Source: Lepidodermella squamata
Lineage: Eukaryota > Gastrotricha
Assembly (NCBI GenBank): GCA_047495785.1
Contig: JBLDXI010000007.1
Span: forward strand, 3,162,001-3,226,000
Direction: 5' to 3'
DNA length: 64,000 nucleotides
In this document: in pieces, positions 1 to 10,979 of the stretch
How the letters are laid out: each line of letters opens with the position of its first letter
Numbering within the stretch: position 1 is the stretch's first letter
The notes under the pieces: generated by a model
Seen by the model: only the letters and a program-made list of their open reading frames with translations
Told to the model about the DNA's origin: nothing
The model's database searches: none
Program-made: the position numbers and the translations under genes

Positions 1-660
1 GAAATTGCACGCACATTGATTATTTCGGCCTAGTGCAAGCAGTAAATGTCCTCTCTCTTTTGCTATTTGTCTACGACTATAGGACAGAATGATGATGACA
101 TGTCGCAAGTAAGAATCAACAAGTGTGCACTGAAGCTCTTTGTTTCGATTTAATATACAGAACTGCTTCATATCGACTCGAGCATCGAGGCCCATTTTTA
201 GCGTCCTTATTTCGATCTAGAATGATTACGCTACTAGCATAACAGCCACGTAGCATCGCACTGATGAATGAGAATAAGCAATTTGTTGCATATTTGTTGT
301 TGTTGATATTCACGTCAAGTGATCGTAATTCGGATAAGTTTAAAATTATACATTAAGGCAAGTCTGTTCAAAACCTTTTATTTTACCCAACAAATAAATA
401 AAGAAAATGCCGAGTTTGAAGTTGTAATTTTTTAAATATTTTTTTAACCTAGCCAGCCGGACGTCGTGGCCCTAATTTTCAGTTTATTTCTAGATTTCAC
501 GTAGCTCTCAGCTGAGAGTCTTCCGTTAAATAGAGCTCAAATTTTAGTGAAACTTACGCGACTGATTTTTCGCAGAGCTTCCTAACTTGATTATAAAAGT
601 GTCTCTTTACCTTTTGCATACCTTGCCTATAATTCATCTCGAAGTGAATGATAAATGATA
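1..660. other. No recognised gene
   Basis: AT-rich sequence with only short open frames. I see no supported coding region, RNA gene or clear repeat before the transposon boundary at 664. Confidence 0.5.
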
Positions 661-1172
661 ATACAGGGTGTTCAAGAAATAATGGTTGGGCTATTTTTAG
701 TGATGAACTTTGGCCAGACGCCACGCGAATTGTATTTTTTCAAGCACGAGCTGAGCGTGAAAATTTTTTGATCGAGTTCGGCGCTAAATTTTGTCTTGAC
801 CTTGATTTTTTGTCCATTTTCGTTATATGGACAATTGTGGAATGAATGAAATTTTGAATGAAAATGATCGAGAAAAAAGAGCTGAAATTAAAGGAAAAAA
901 ACCTCATTTCTTCCAAGTTCCAAGTTTATGTTTTTCGAGACTCACCTTCATTCCTCTCATCTGTGAATTTCACGATAAGACTCGTGAACAGCAGCAATAT
1001 TAAAAAGTTCATCACATAAACTATGGCGTAAATCTCTCCCGATCTTAGTAACTGCTTATCAGGTGATTCATAATTCATGAAAAAACGCAAGTGGATTCAA
1101 AGTTAATATTATTTATTTGATTCCGTCTTCATCATTGCTCGTCACAGAAAGAAAACTGATTTGAAAAAAAAT

Positions 1173-1938
1173 TTAAGATCGATATTTGGCCTTAAGCCTT
1201 TCATTTATTAACATCTGCTGGGCTTTGTGGCAGATGGAAGATCCATCGCGGCAGGGCAATCGACGCAAAAATTTGGGGTCGCCGCCTTTCCCTAGCGGGG
1301 TCGCGCAGTAGAGGTCGAGCGTATATGTCGTAGCGCTTCGGCCCAGTTGGCGGCAGAATCGCACAAAATAGCTCAAGACTATCTTTTCTTTAGGACTCCA
1401 AGGCTGTTTGTGACGACCTGAAAGCAAAGGCAACAATTTTTTTAAAGGCTGAATAATAAATAATTGATTAATTTTACTCAATTCAAGAATTTGAGCAGAC
1501 GATAGTGGTTCAGGAGGTGGGCCAAGGTCGCTTGATTCCATTTCGTTGTCGTGGGTGGCGATTGGTTGCTCGTTCGACATCTTTGATTTTTTCGTATTTT
1601 TGTGTATTGTTTGTAATGCTCGTTTAATGGAACGGCTTCTAAGATCTAGAAGAGGTGTATTGCTACTAAGCATCAACTTACTAGACTTACTAAAGTTGGG
1701 ATTTTCGATAGATTCGCTTATAAAGGCCAAGGACAACAGCTTGTTACTGGCGGGAAACACGGCGGACCGGCGTTAGCTCGAAACCTTCTCTCTTCAGCAA
1801 GCGTCTGAGGTAGCTTCTCGGGACGAATGCAACAGAGTAAACTTTTTGTTGAATCAATCTCAAGCTAATGCGTGGATTTTCAGTCACCAAAGTCAAAGTG
1901 ATCAGTGTAATAAGGCGACGCTGGTCTACCGTCAACAT
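1173..1938 (-). CDS. Unrecognised ORF pair inside the mariner-like element
   Basis: Two minus-strand frames follow the transposase fragment: 1744-1938 (64 residues, with PRSYLRRLLKREGFELTPVRR, a possible second helix-turn-helix) and 1173-1760 (195 residues). The longer one has an acidic, proline-containing middle. Its C-terminal segment begins PWSPKEKIVLSYFVRF and contains RDGSSICHKAQQML; this loosely resembles a Myb/SANT fold, with an early Trp and a late R-x-x-x-SI-x-x-K pattern. I do not recognise either as a transposase catalytic part. They may be remnants of a second transposase, cargo captured by the element, or unspliced exons. Confidence 0.35.
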
Positions 1939-1942
1939 TTAA

Positions 1943-2524
1943 TCAACATTGATCCTTACTGTCAACAAACCAGTTAGGGTTAACAGGGGACCACCAGCGA
2001 TAGTTTTGATGGTTAGTGAAACCATCTAGGCGGAAGAGCGCTTCATCGCCCACGAGAATTTTGTTGAGAAAATCTTGAAGCTCGTCCTCCATGCCCAGCA
2101 GCCATCGGCAGAAATTCATCCGCTTTTCGAAGTCATCATGTTGTAGGGCTTGTGTATATATCATTTTATACGGATGGAAATTGTTGAGCGAAAGTATGGT
2201 GTGAATAGAGGTTCGACCGATGAGTAATGTTTTACTGGAATCAGTTAATGAGCTTTTGGGCCACTGAGCAAAGTAATTCAGAACCCGCTCGATGTTTTGA
2301 TCGGTAATGACATTGGCTTGACGACCAGGTGCTTTTCGATTTGAGCAACTACCCAATCGATCGTGTTTGCGCCACTGATATTTTATTGTTTTATAAGTAA
2401 CATTCGGATATTGAGGATAAGCCAGTTTGAAAGCTTCGGCAGCCTTAGTAGCGTTACGCTGGTTTTCAAGGTAAAAAGTAACCATTTTACCCCGAATATC
2501 ATCGGGGTATTCAAAACTCGCCAT
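1943..2524 (-). pseudogene. Truncated mariner-type transposase
   Basis: This 193-residue frame has the order expected of a Tc1/mariner transposase. An N-terminal helix-turn-helix (about residues 8-60, with NATKAAEAFKLAYP) is followed by a second DNA-binding region (about 70-120) and the start of the DDE catalytic core. The motif LVGDEALF, near residue 158, supplies the first catalytic aspartate and is followed by YRWWSPVNP. The frame then stops. The second and third acidic residues are not found in this frame, and the protein is far shorter than the usual 340 or so residues. It lies inside an element with intact TIRs, so it is read as a decayed transposase and not as a host gene. Confidence 0.75.
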
Positions 2525-2958
2525 TTATTGGTTACAAAATAAAATTAGATTAAAAAACGGATCGATGTTTGAGAATTTGTTGAAAAAACTTTGAAACCAA
2601 AAAAGGTTTTTCAATTTTATTTCAATTTTTTCCACTTCTTGTTGTCCAGCACGCGATAGGCGAGACGGAAAAAGCGTCGCTCGCCGATAAAGAAAAAAAA
2701 TCAAGCGTAAAAGAAAAAGAAAATTTTTGTCCAGTTGTTTTGTCCAGGTCAGGGTTCAGTAGCCAGGTTGCCGTCAGCTATCGCGTGTCGTCTGGTCAAA
2801 GTTCGAGTGTAAAAATAGCCAACTATTATTTCTTGAACACCCTGTAGTTCATTACCTAATTATTTCGTCCCGTTATCACGAGCCTGTCACTAAATTCGGG
2901 AATCAAAACGATTTAACCTAATTCATCAAATAATAATTACGGACAACTTAAAATTAGA

Positions 2959-2974
2959 CACACACACACACATG
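2959..2974. repeat. Short (CA)n tract
   Basis: A run of about eight CA dinucleotides in the intergenic region upstream of the nuclear receptor gene. Confidence 0.8.
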
Positions 2975-3208
2975 TCCCCAGACACGCCTAATTATTCATA
3001 TGCTTCATATATCCAGTTCTATTAACTTATCGAGGTCTTTATCGATTAGAGTTCTTTGCGTCACGTAGCACGAAACTTGGCGATACCTTACGGCTCATAT
3101 TTAACTCCCATTTTACTCTTTGTGCCATTAAGCAGGAATTCTACCTGTTTGATGTTGTTTGATCCAAGTTGAATGGGAGACAAAACTGGAATCCTCTTTT
3201 TTTAATAG

Positions 3209-4788
3209 ATGAAATTATCGGACGCGCCAGAATGTAAGGTATGCAGTCGCCCTGTACCACGTCGCACTTTGTTTCAACCGAGAACGTGTGCCGCTTGCCA
3301 GAAATTTTTTCGGCGCAATTGTGCAACATGGCAGGAGTTGAGGTGCAACCATGACACCGATGTTAAGGCCAAAGCTGAGGCGAAACAGCCCCGAAAAAGG
3401 CGCAAGTTTAAGTGTTCGAAATGCCGATTCGAAGCTTGCGTGCGGGCTGGTCTCAAAAGTAAGTGCATCATCTTCTGATTGCTATATCTAATGATTGTCA
3501 AAATTCATTAAACTTTTTTCTCAATTCAAATCAGACACACGCCAAGAAAAGCGCCTGTGAAAAAAGGAATATGAAACAAGCGTCATCTGTTGCTCAGACA
3601 TTCTTATCGGCTCTTTTCTTGGCGTGTCTCATATTCTCGTTTCTCAAGAAAAATGTATTTAAAATCAATACAATTTATATCAGAATAATATTAGCAAGTG
3701 ATTATTATGATAGGTAGGTATCTGTCGCCCCGTCCAAGCATCGGGGAACCTTCGCCGCACGGTTCCTCTGACTCTAAAGACCAAAGCAGCGATTTGCCGC
3801 TGATAAAAAATCCGCTGGCTTACAATGGCGAGGACGTTGAGAACATCATACGATTGGCAATAACAGCCCACACATACCTTCACCCTCTTGAATTTGTGAG
3901 TCTCTCAGTTTCCAAGATATATTTAATCACTGATCTAATTTTTCCAAGCTCCCGTTGAGGAAAAAAATTACCACGGAAGAAATGTCGAATCCTAGATTTG
4001 TGTCACGAACTATGCTAGAAAATATCAGTGAAATTATGCGAACAGGCTTCGAGTTCGCATCTTTCATGAAAGGTTTGCTTTATCCCTCGGCAATAAACAA
4101 GGTTAATACGCCAACTTGTTTTCAGATTCCTTCCATATCCCGGAAAAGGAAATTGCTGCGATGGTAGGTGCGGGCTGGAAACCGATAACAATAGCATACT
4201 CAGCATTGCCGTCAACCACTGGCCGAGTATTAGTGGGACCTGATAATTTGGAGGGTTTCCTGGCTGCTAATCCTGAAATGAAAGTTTGCTTTTAAGGAAA
4301 ACCTCGACCTTTTATACAACAATAGCAACAATTTCGCAGCATGTAGCTGAGGCTGAGGAACAGGTTTCGTTCGAAATGGGTAAATGGAACCCTTCGCTGC
4401 CTGAAATCGCAGTTTTGATGCTTCGGCTGTTTTTCAGAAGCAAGTTTTACGACTTTAAAATCAGACTATGCTTTGTCAATCATATTTCCCCAGATGAAAT
4501 GACTTTCATTGTTTTTCTCTTATAGAAGCGGAGACTGTTTCTGGTACATGTAGTCCTCGTTCCCGTCAGCTCATGCGCCGGATCGATACCGCTTTCCTGA
4601 TGCTTTGCTCGCGGCGATTCAGGTCGAACCGTAACGAAGCCGTGGCGAAGGTGAAAGCTATCGAGCGGCTGATCGCCATCGAAACTGATCTACTCGACAA
4701 GATAGGGGTGGCTGTTGCGGTGAGGCGACAGCTAGGCAACTCTTGCGAGAAAGATCGCGACGTCATCAAACTCACATTCAGCGCCTGA
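3209..4788 (+). CDS. Divergent nuclear hormone receptor (C4 zinc-finger DNA-binding domain plus LBD)
   Basis: Exon 1 (3209-3458) encodes a nuclear-receptor DNA-binding domain. Finger 1 is CKVC...TCAACQKFFRRN with a nematode-style P-box, and the second-finger end is KFKCSKCRFEACVRAGLK. The donor at 3459 joins in phase to an exon at 3714-3895, then 3949-4072 and 4126-4283. These give a hinge and helical ligand-binding-domain segments (FHIPEKEIAAMVGAGW, then GRVLVGPDNLEGFLAANPEM). Further LBD-like exons from about 4340 lead to a last exon ending at 4788. Boundaries after 4340 are uncertain because several acceptors fit. Canonical finger 2 has four cysteines; here the second is missing and the interval is expanded to 20-odd mostly charged residues. 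This is known as a ligand-regulated transcription factor family; no ligand or target can be inferred. Confidence 0.8.
3531..3632. repeat. Hairpin-forming inverted repeat in NHR intron 1
   Basis: ACACGCCAAGAAAAG at 3537-3554 reappears inverted near 3609-3630 as CTTTTCTTGGCGTGT, separated by about 55 bp. It lies wholly in the first intron of the receptor gene. It could be a small MITE remnant or an RNA structure; no target duplication is visible. Confidence 0.5.
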
Positions 4789-4799
4789 TATTTCTAGTT

Positions 4800-5870
4800 T
4801 CCAGCTGCTGATAACTGATCATTTTGAACTTTAAAACATTTCATATTGCTTTCAATTGACTGGTTGATTCCGCTTATTAGGCCATCTTTATTCGGTTTAA
4901 TATAACCGAGACTTTTGAGATGTTTTTCGAGTAAAATCAGCTTGATCAACAGCTTTTTCTTTCCTTTGATTCGGTATTGTATTCTTCATGAAGGCTTCAA
5001 TTATCTATCTTATTTTTACACTCCGACATTGAGAAGCGCGCGCGGAGACGCACCGGAAAATGCAGGTGCAGGTGGCAATCGACGAAAAATGTCGATTGTC
5101 TTCTCATTCTAGATTGTATTAGAGCGTGCAGACCGCAGACTGTACTAACAACGAATCGCTGTGCGCATACCTTGTTGTCACCTCTCAACTTGTCCAATAC
5201 TGACAGGAGCAAACTTGTCCTAGGTTTTCTTTTTAGGTGTCGCTCAAATATCATCGCGTAGACATTGCGAGTGATACAAAAAATATTGATGACAACATCG
5301 TAATGCGTAATGGAGCGTCAAAATGTATAGACAGCGGCCTTCGAGCTTGAGGTTGCTTGAATACCTCTTACCTCGATGTTTAACCTTCCAGACATTACAC
5401 GGAACCAATACTTAATGGTTCATGGAGTCGACAATAGCCAGGCTAAATCGTATTAGCCGAAAACATTTTTCATACTCATATCCAAGAAAGAAAGCGGAGA
5501 TTTTGAGTCTTGAAAACATTTTAATGGTTGATCCAGGCGGGCCAATTTTTTTACCACAGGTAGCAGCTTTACGTATCGCTAACGCTAGGTGAAATCGCCG
5601 GAGCGAAAGGCAAAAGAGCGCGGGACATAAGGGCGAAATACTTGAGGGCACAGACGATAAAAGGGCGCGAACTATTCAATAATTTTGTTTTTGGCCAAAA
5701 CAATTTTTAAGGTATAAGCTCACTTCGTTCGCATGGCCCTGATTTATTAATTAATATCGTGATTATAGGAATTAGGGTCTTACTTTTAGCGGAACCAAAT
5801 TTTGGAATTAACAATGGGCCTAAAACCACTTTTCGAATCTTTCAAGGATGTCATGATTGATTAACGTAAA
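4800..5870. other. Intergenic, no gene recognised
   Basis: Short frames only, with no splice-consistent coding signal and no clear TIR. A GGGCG/AAAG-rich patch at 5585-5675 resembles one near 19190-19260, but I cannot define a repeat boundary. Confidence 0.45.
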
Positions 5871-5872
5871 AA

Positions 5873-6771
5873 CCCAAGGAAAAAAGTTAGGATAGATCGA
5901 CAGTCGATGTAGATGTCATTTAGATGTGATATTTTTTGATGCGAGGATGCATCTTAGATGTAACTTACATGAATCGTGGATGATCGCTAAGCTTCATGTA
6001 CAATTCATCCGAGCATCATCTTAACATGAAGCCATGATGATACATGGCCTTATCTACATGATATCTACACGACAAGTAGATGCGATCTACATGCCAAGTA
6101 GATGCGATCTACATCAAATCTATATGACAAGTAGATGCGATCTACATGACATGTAGATCTCATCTACATGGCACTACATAATTTGACAAAATCATGTCAT
6201 AAAGATGTCGTATCGATAAACACCTTAAGATTATGGGTAATTTTCAGTCGACATGACTTCTAACCCATTGAACTCTTAATTAGTATTATTAGTATTAAAT
6301 TGAAATAATTTCACGAGAAGCCTTGGGGCGACCCTTTAGGCTCTGGGTTACAATGGCGCTCCCCTCAGCTCGCGAAGGCAGGGAGTGAACGCTTAGGTTA
6401 TACTCACCCACGCCCAGTCTCGTCAAAAACCGTCTGAATAATATGAATTAATTGGAAATAATTTTGGGTTGACCACCTCTTTGAGTGAGAATTGAAACAA
6501 CAGCTAAATTGATTTGCATATGCACAATTTTGAAAATAATCAAATAAATTGCTGTAGAATTGGTTGCATCTAAGACACATATATACATCATGTACAATTC
6601 ATCTTTCATGATTCCTAAATGATGGAGTTGACATGTAAGATGCATCTTGTACCCATCTAGAACACTTGTTTGACATGCATCTTACATGTGTCTTACATGC
6701 AGCCGACATGTGACGGTCTCATATAGATGACATCTACATCAGGCCAGGATGATCCCTTTTTTTTCCTTGGG
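5873..6771. mobile_element. Non-autonomous TIR element rich in GTAGATG repeats
   Basis: The left end CCCAAGGAAAAAAG and the right end CTTTTTTTTCCTTGGG are inverted copies. The adjacent GATGTAGATGTCAT-type sequence is also mirrored (5907-5930 and 6722-6742). No ORF looks like a transposase and no clean target duplication is visible. The interior carries many short (G)TAGATG/CATCTAC words, densest at 6040-6180. It reads as a MITE of about 0.9 kb; superfamily unknown. Confidence 0.6.
6040..6180. repeat. Degenerate tandem repeat of CTACATG-ACAAGTAGATGCGAT type
   Basis: Units of roughly 20-28 bp repeat about six times. Each alternates CTACATGMCAAGTAGATGCGAT words that are themselves imperfect palindromes (CTACATG...AGTAGATG). 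It is internal to the TIR element at 5873-6771, and similar words recur at 6590-6740. Confidence 0.6.
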
Positions 6772-7835
6772 AAGCTGCATAAGACGCATTATTCACTATG
6801 GAATTCCTAGCGGAACCTAACGGAACCTAGCAGCGGGTTTTCATCAGCACCAACTTCCACTTATCCTGGAAGTCTCATCATTTGTTATGGATTGTTATGG
6901 ACCAATACTAGTTGGTAGAAACAAAAATTACATTTGCATCACCTTCCGTTGGCGTGCTGCCAACTTTTGCTGCCAAGTTCAACTTTTACACTGTAAAAAG
7001 GGTGCATCGATTTGGGACCCCATTTGTTATATCCGACAGCAGCACATAAAAAACGTGAGAATTTGTTATATAACGTAACAAATGACGCTGATTGCGATGG
7101 TGCTTTTTATTTTACCACCAGCATCACCTGGACAGGTGTGGATCGAAAAAACCAGGTATGGTGGCTTACCTGAGCAGGTAGGGTGCGTCCCATGACCTCG
7201 AGATAATTTTTTTCGGATTCTCCGTCGAAAATTACCATGTTTCATAAAGTATTGCGAACTTTCGATTCATATAACTCGAGAAATAAAAGCGAGTTTAACC
7301 AAAGTTGCAATTTCAATGTCGATTGTGGCAGTTTGCAATGAAAATTACTTGCTTGGCAGCGAAAGCTTGGATTATTTTACATCAACTTCACATTTTAATG
7401 AGTGCACTAGGGTAAAAAAAGATGCAGAAATTAACATCTCTATTGTCTAACGAATATAATTGACGGCTTGGCGGTTATAATTGACCACGTGATACGTAGC
7501 CGGCTATTCAAATTTAAAATGGGTCTGAATTGAATTAGATTACGATATTTTTTCAACTGGCAGCGCTACGTAACAAATGTGGAATTTTAATTCTAGAAGA
7601 TAAAAAGTAGCCCTGAAAACGTTGGTGATGTTGATTTTATTATTACCTATAATATTTTATTCTGTTAATATGACCTTTTCGTGCGAGAAAGTCAATAATA
7701 TTCGTTACCTTCTTTGAGGAATCATTGTTTAATTTGTTTATTGATACTCTTAAATTTTGGAATACTTAAGATCAGCAAGTGCTATGGTATATTCTGATTT
7801 CTGATACGAAAATTAATATCTATTTCAAAGATGTA

Positions 7836-8588
7836 CCGTAAGGCGGTCTTACTTCGGACAGGGTAACTTCGGACACTTTTGACTTTGAACTGGAATTTCT
7901 CCTCAACCCCGGTGAATATAGAGACCGTTCAAATTGCAAAAGATAGCCCTGAGTCTTGGCTTTCAAATGACATCAGAAACATTGAAAACAGATAAGTATG
8001 CGAAGAAAAGTCCAACTTCTTGGCAGTCATGTCCCGCGACCCAAAATTGCTAACTTTTCACCAGGTAGGTATTTTTTGCTGGAGAGAAGCGGAAAAGATA
8101 GAGCACCATCGATTTAGTAATGCTGTCATGTTCAAACCAATTTTTAACGAAAACTTTGATCAGGAAATAATAATAGAAAACAAATTTTGTCCCGGGTAAG
8201 TTCGGACAGCTTCAAACTACGGGAAATTTAAAAATATGTCAATTGACCTTGACATTTTTTAAACTCCATATTTTATTGAGAACAGCACTAAGCTGCGTTG
8301 GGAGCACAATTCAATATTGAGGGTTCGAATCCCTCATCATGCATTTTAGTTTTTTTTTTTAGTTTTTTTCTTAAATCTGCTCACAAATTTTATCTCGCTT
8401 TAATGTGAACTTTGACCCCAATCTAAATATTCACATTGAGCTGTCCGAAATTACCCCAGTCGTGTCCGAAGTTAGCCGGACCAGTTTTCCTTTAATACCT
8501 GTTCGGGAAATTTTTTTTTTCCGGAGTTGATACTAGAATATGCAAACCCCAAAAACATGTTTTTGTCCGAAGTAAGACCGCCTTACGG
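7836..8588. mobile_element. TA-flanked TIR element (753 bp) nested in the foldback element
   Basis: The TIR CCGTAAGGCGGTCTTACTTC (25 bp, perfect) is bounded by TA at 7834-7835 and 8589-8590, indicating a Tc1/mariner-type insertion. The interior repeats a GGACA-rich word and holds a tRNA-like module but no transposase. Confidence 0.8.
8288..8350 (+). other. tRNA-like module (A/B boxes) followed by a T-run
   Basis: TAAGCTGCGTTGGGAGCA resembles a tRNA D-arm/A-box, and GAGGGTTCGAATCCCTC is a perfect T-arm with a consensus B-box. They lie about 33 bp apart, closer than in a tRNA, and no acceptor stem pairs, so this is not a functional tRNA. Long T-runs follow from 8349, as at a Pol III terminator. 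It lies inside the nested element at 7836-8588. Confidence 0.5.
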
Positions 8589-10050
8589 TATGCCTATACT
8601 CACATTACTCACCTCGAGTTTCTTACTTTTCTTGCTCATCAATTTCGGAAATTCGGAAATTCGGCTACGACGGTTATGGAAACAAAACAAACATGTAGGT
8701 CCACTCGGCTTCTTTCAGGACATCGGATCAACATGTAGAACAACAGTAGAACCTCATAACTTCCATCAATTTCATAAAATTCAATAAAATTGCCTTGGAA
8801 TGAATTCAGAATAGAGTCTCACTATGATGCTCGCTGGAAGACACCTTACCTGTTCTTAGCAATCCTCACCTGTCCAGAAGGTGCTGATAGTAAAATAAAC
8901 ATCACCAGCGTTTTCAGCGCCAATTATTACCATATAGGACAAAATACCACGTTTTTTATGATGTGCTGACAGCTATAACAAATAGGTTAATATAATTCAA
9001 TTCGTACCCATCAGAAACTTGATAAAGCGAATAGGTCACGTGATCAATTAACCACGTAGCAATCAATTTTGTTGATTAGACAATAGCACGGTTGAATTCT
9101 GCATCATTTTTTACCCTGGTGTACTCATTGTTAGACACACGGGGCAATGTTGAAGAATCCAAGTTTCCGCTTCCAAGCGAGTAACTCTCATTATTGACTG
9201 ACATCAACAAATGACGGAAATTGCAACTCTGTGTAAGATCATTATGTTTCTCATTTCGTGAGTTATGTATATCAGAAATTCAAAAAACTTGGGGAATACC
9301 TGTAATTTTCGACGGAGAATCCGAAAAAAATTATCTCGAGGTCATGGGACGCACCCTACCTGCTCAGGTAAGCCACCATACCTGGTTTTTTCGATCCACA
9401 CCTGTCCAGGTGATGCTGGTGGTAAAATAAAAAGCACCATCGCAATCAGCGTCATTTGTTACGTTATATAACAAATTCTCACGTTTTTTATGTGCTGCTG
9501 TCGGATATAACAAATGGGGTCCCAAATCGATGCACCCTTTTTACAGTGTAAAAGTTGAACTTGGCAGCAAAAGTTGGCAGCACGCCAACGGAAGGTGATG
9601 CAAATGTAATTTTTGTTTCTACCAACTAGTATTGGTCCATAACAATCCATAACAAATGATGAGACTTCCAGGATAAGTGGAAGTTGGTGCTGATGAAAAC
9701 ACGCTGCCAAGTTCAAAGCGGTCTACATTAGCGACTCTCACTCATAATGAATGAAAATCAGGTCATTGCGGCCAATTTTAATTTTCAACCGAAATTAATT
9801 ATTTCTAGCTGGAATTTCAAGTTTTGTAGGGTAAATGAACTAGATAATCGATATTTGGCTCATTCTGATCCTAATAACAAATTTTACGGTATATTTGTGA
9901 TTTGTTTCTCATTGCGGTAGTCTTGCGGTAGTTACGAGGTACTTTGTCGGTAGAACACCCGAAAAACTACCGAATTATTCGTAATATGCGCTTTTGTCTC
10001 GATTTAGCGCCCTGATGACTTCGGTCCTGTCTTTCTGTCCTACCAGCTAT

Positions 10051-10615
10051 TAGAGCAGTAATCCCTAATTTCGGCCACTGCATAAATTCGGCCGCTGCGA
10101 CCTAACTTCGCCACCAGCCGAAATTTGTTGCCCGTAACTCAAGAAATTCGCATTGTCGAGCCAATCTGTTTCGTGATTTTTCAAGCACGTGATCGCAATA
10201 AAATATTTCTAAATACGGGCGAGGGGGTCATGTAGCTTCTCGAGTGCTTTGTTCCCATAATTACCAGAGTTTCGAGTTTTAGGCATCACATCGTCAAGAA
10301 AGCTCCCAGGTAAAAGCAACAAAGGCGATTTCCACACGAAGCTTGCCGAGATGAATTTAACGGTATCAAACTTAATGTATTAGCGTAACAGGATGAGATG
10401 GCCGGAATTAGGGCACCCGGAGACAAGGTGACTTCAAAATTAGCCGTAAATCATGGTAAAATCGTCCGGACTAGCGGGAACTGGCATTCGATAGCCCAAG
10501 AACTCCTCTACAATTCTGTATTTGCCTAGTATTTTGAATATTTTCTACAAATTCACCTGGCGGGCAAAGTAGGAAAAACCCGAAAAGTGGCCGAATTTAG
10601 GGCGGGATGCTCCAC
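10051..10615. mobile_element. Possible degenerate TIR element
   Basis: GAGCAGTAATCCCTAATTTC with CGGCCACT at the left mirrors AGTGGCCGAATTTAGGGCGG...GCTC at the right, imperfectly. CGGCC/AATTCGG words recur within the left 150 bp. There is no target duplication and no ORF. Weakly supported. Confidence 0.4.
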
Positions 10616-10979
10616 TCGATTTCATTAAAAACCGTCGATTATTGTAATACCATGATTAATTCTTTTGTTCATTCATTGTTGCGTTATGCAACAAAGCAGT
10701 GTTATACAGGCGTCAAAGCAAAAGCAACGTATGATTGACATTTTCAGGCTGTAATAAAACCGCGGTATCACCGGTCTAGCCAACTGACCTAGTTGTAAAT
10801 CTCAACGTTGTTTTTATTACGAGGTCATTCATAAGACCGATTTTATTGCGAGCGAACAGCTAAACATCAAACATTATTATTACCACAGAACAGCGCTAGC
10901 AATAAAACGACCAAAAACTGCTTATTTCTACGCAATAAACGTTCTATTTCTAGAAATACCTCTCAAATCGTTAAAAATC

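Larger units (their letters stand above)
664..2844 (-). mobile_element. Tc1/mariner-like element, 2.18 kb, with long TIRs
   Basis: Both ends carry the inverted repeat CAGGGTGTTCAAGAAATAAT, flanked by TA on each side (662-663 and 2845-2846), the target duplication typical of Tc1/mariner elements. Similarity between the ends continues, with small gaps, for about 70 bp (664-735 and 2775-2844). The element carries a minus-strand transposase start and two further minus-strand ORFs. The transposase lacks the distal part of its catalytic domain, so this copy cannot move by itself. The superfamily is well supported by ends, TA and helix-turn-helix protein; the exact family is not. Confidence 0.85.
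6830..9707. mobile_element. Long-inverted-repeat (foldback-like) element, interrupted by a nested element
   Basis: The first 420 bp or so (6830-7250) and the last 410 bp (9300-9707) are near-identical inverted copies; both encode the same 60-residue chance frame. Weaker inverted similarity continues inward to about 7650 on the left and about 8800 on the right. Within the right arm, segments such as AAAAAACGTG...GGACAGGTG recur at 8870-8965 and 9385-9505, so the arms themselves look built from repeated units of about 0.4-0.5 kb. No transposase is seen. Removing the nested element at 7836-8588 leaves an almost entirely inverted-repeat structure. Confidence 0.7.

Noticed and set aside
6887-7078. 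A 63-residue ORF with an identical partner at 9459-9716 on the other strand.
   Set aside because: The identity comes from the inverted repeat arms; no domain or splice signal supports coding.
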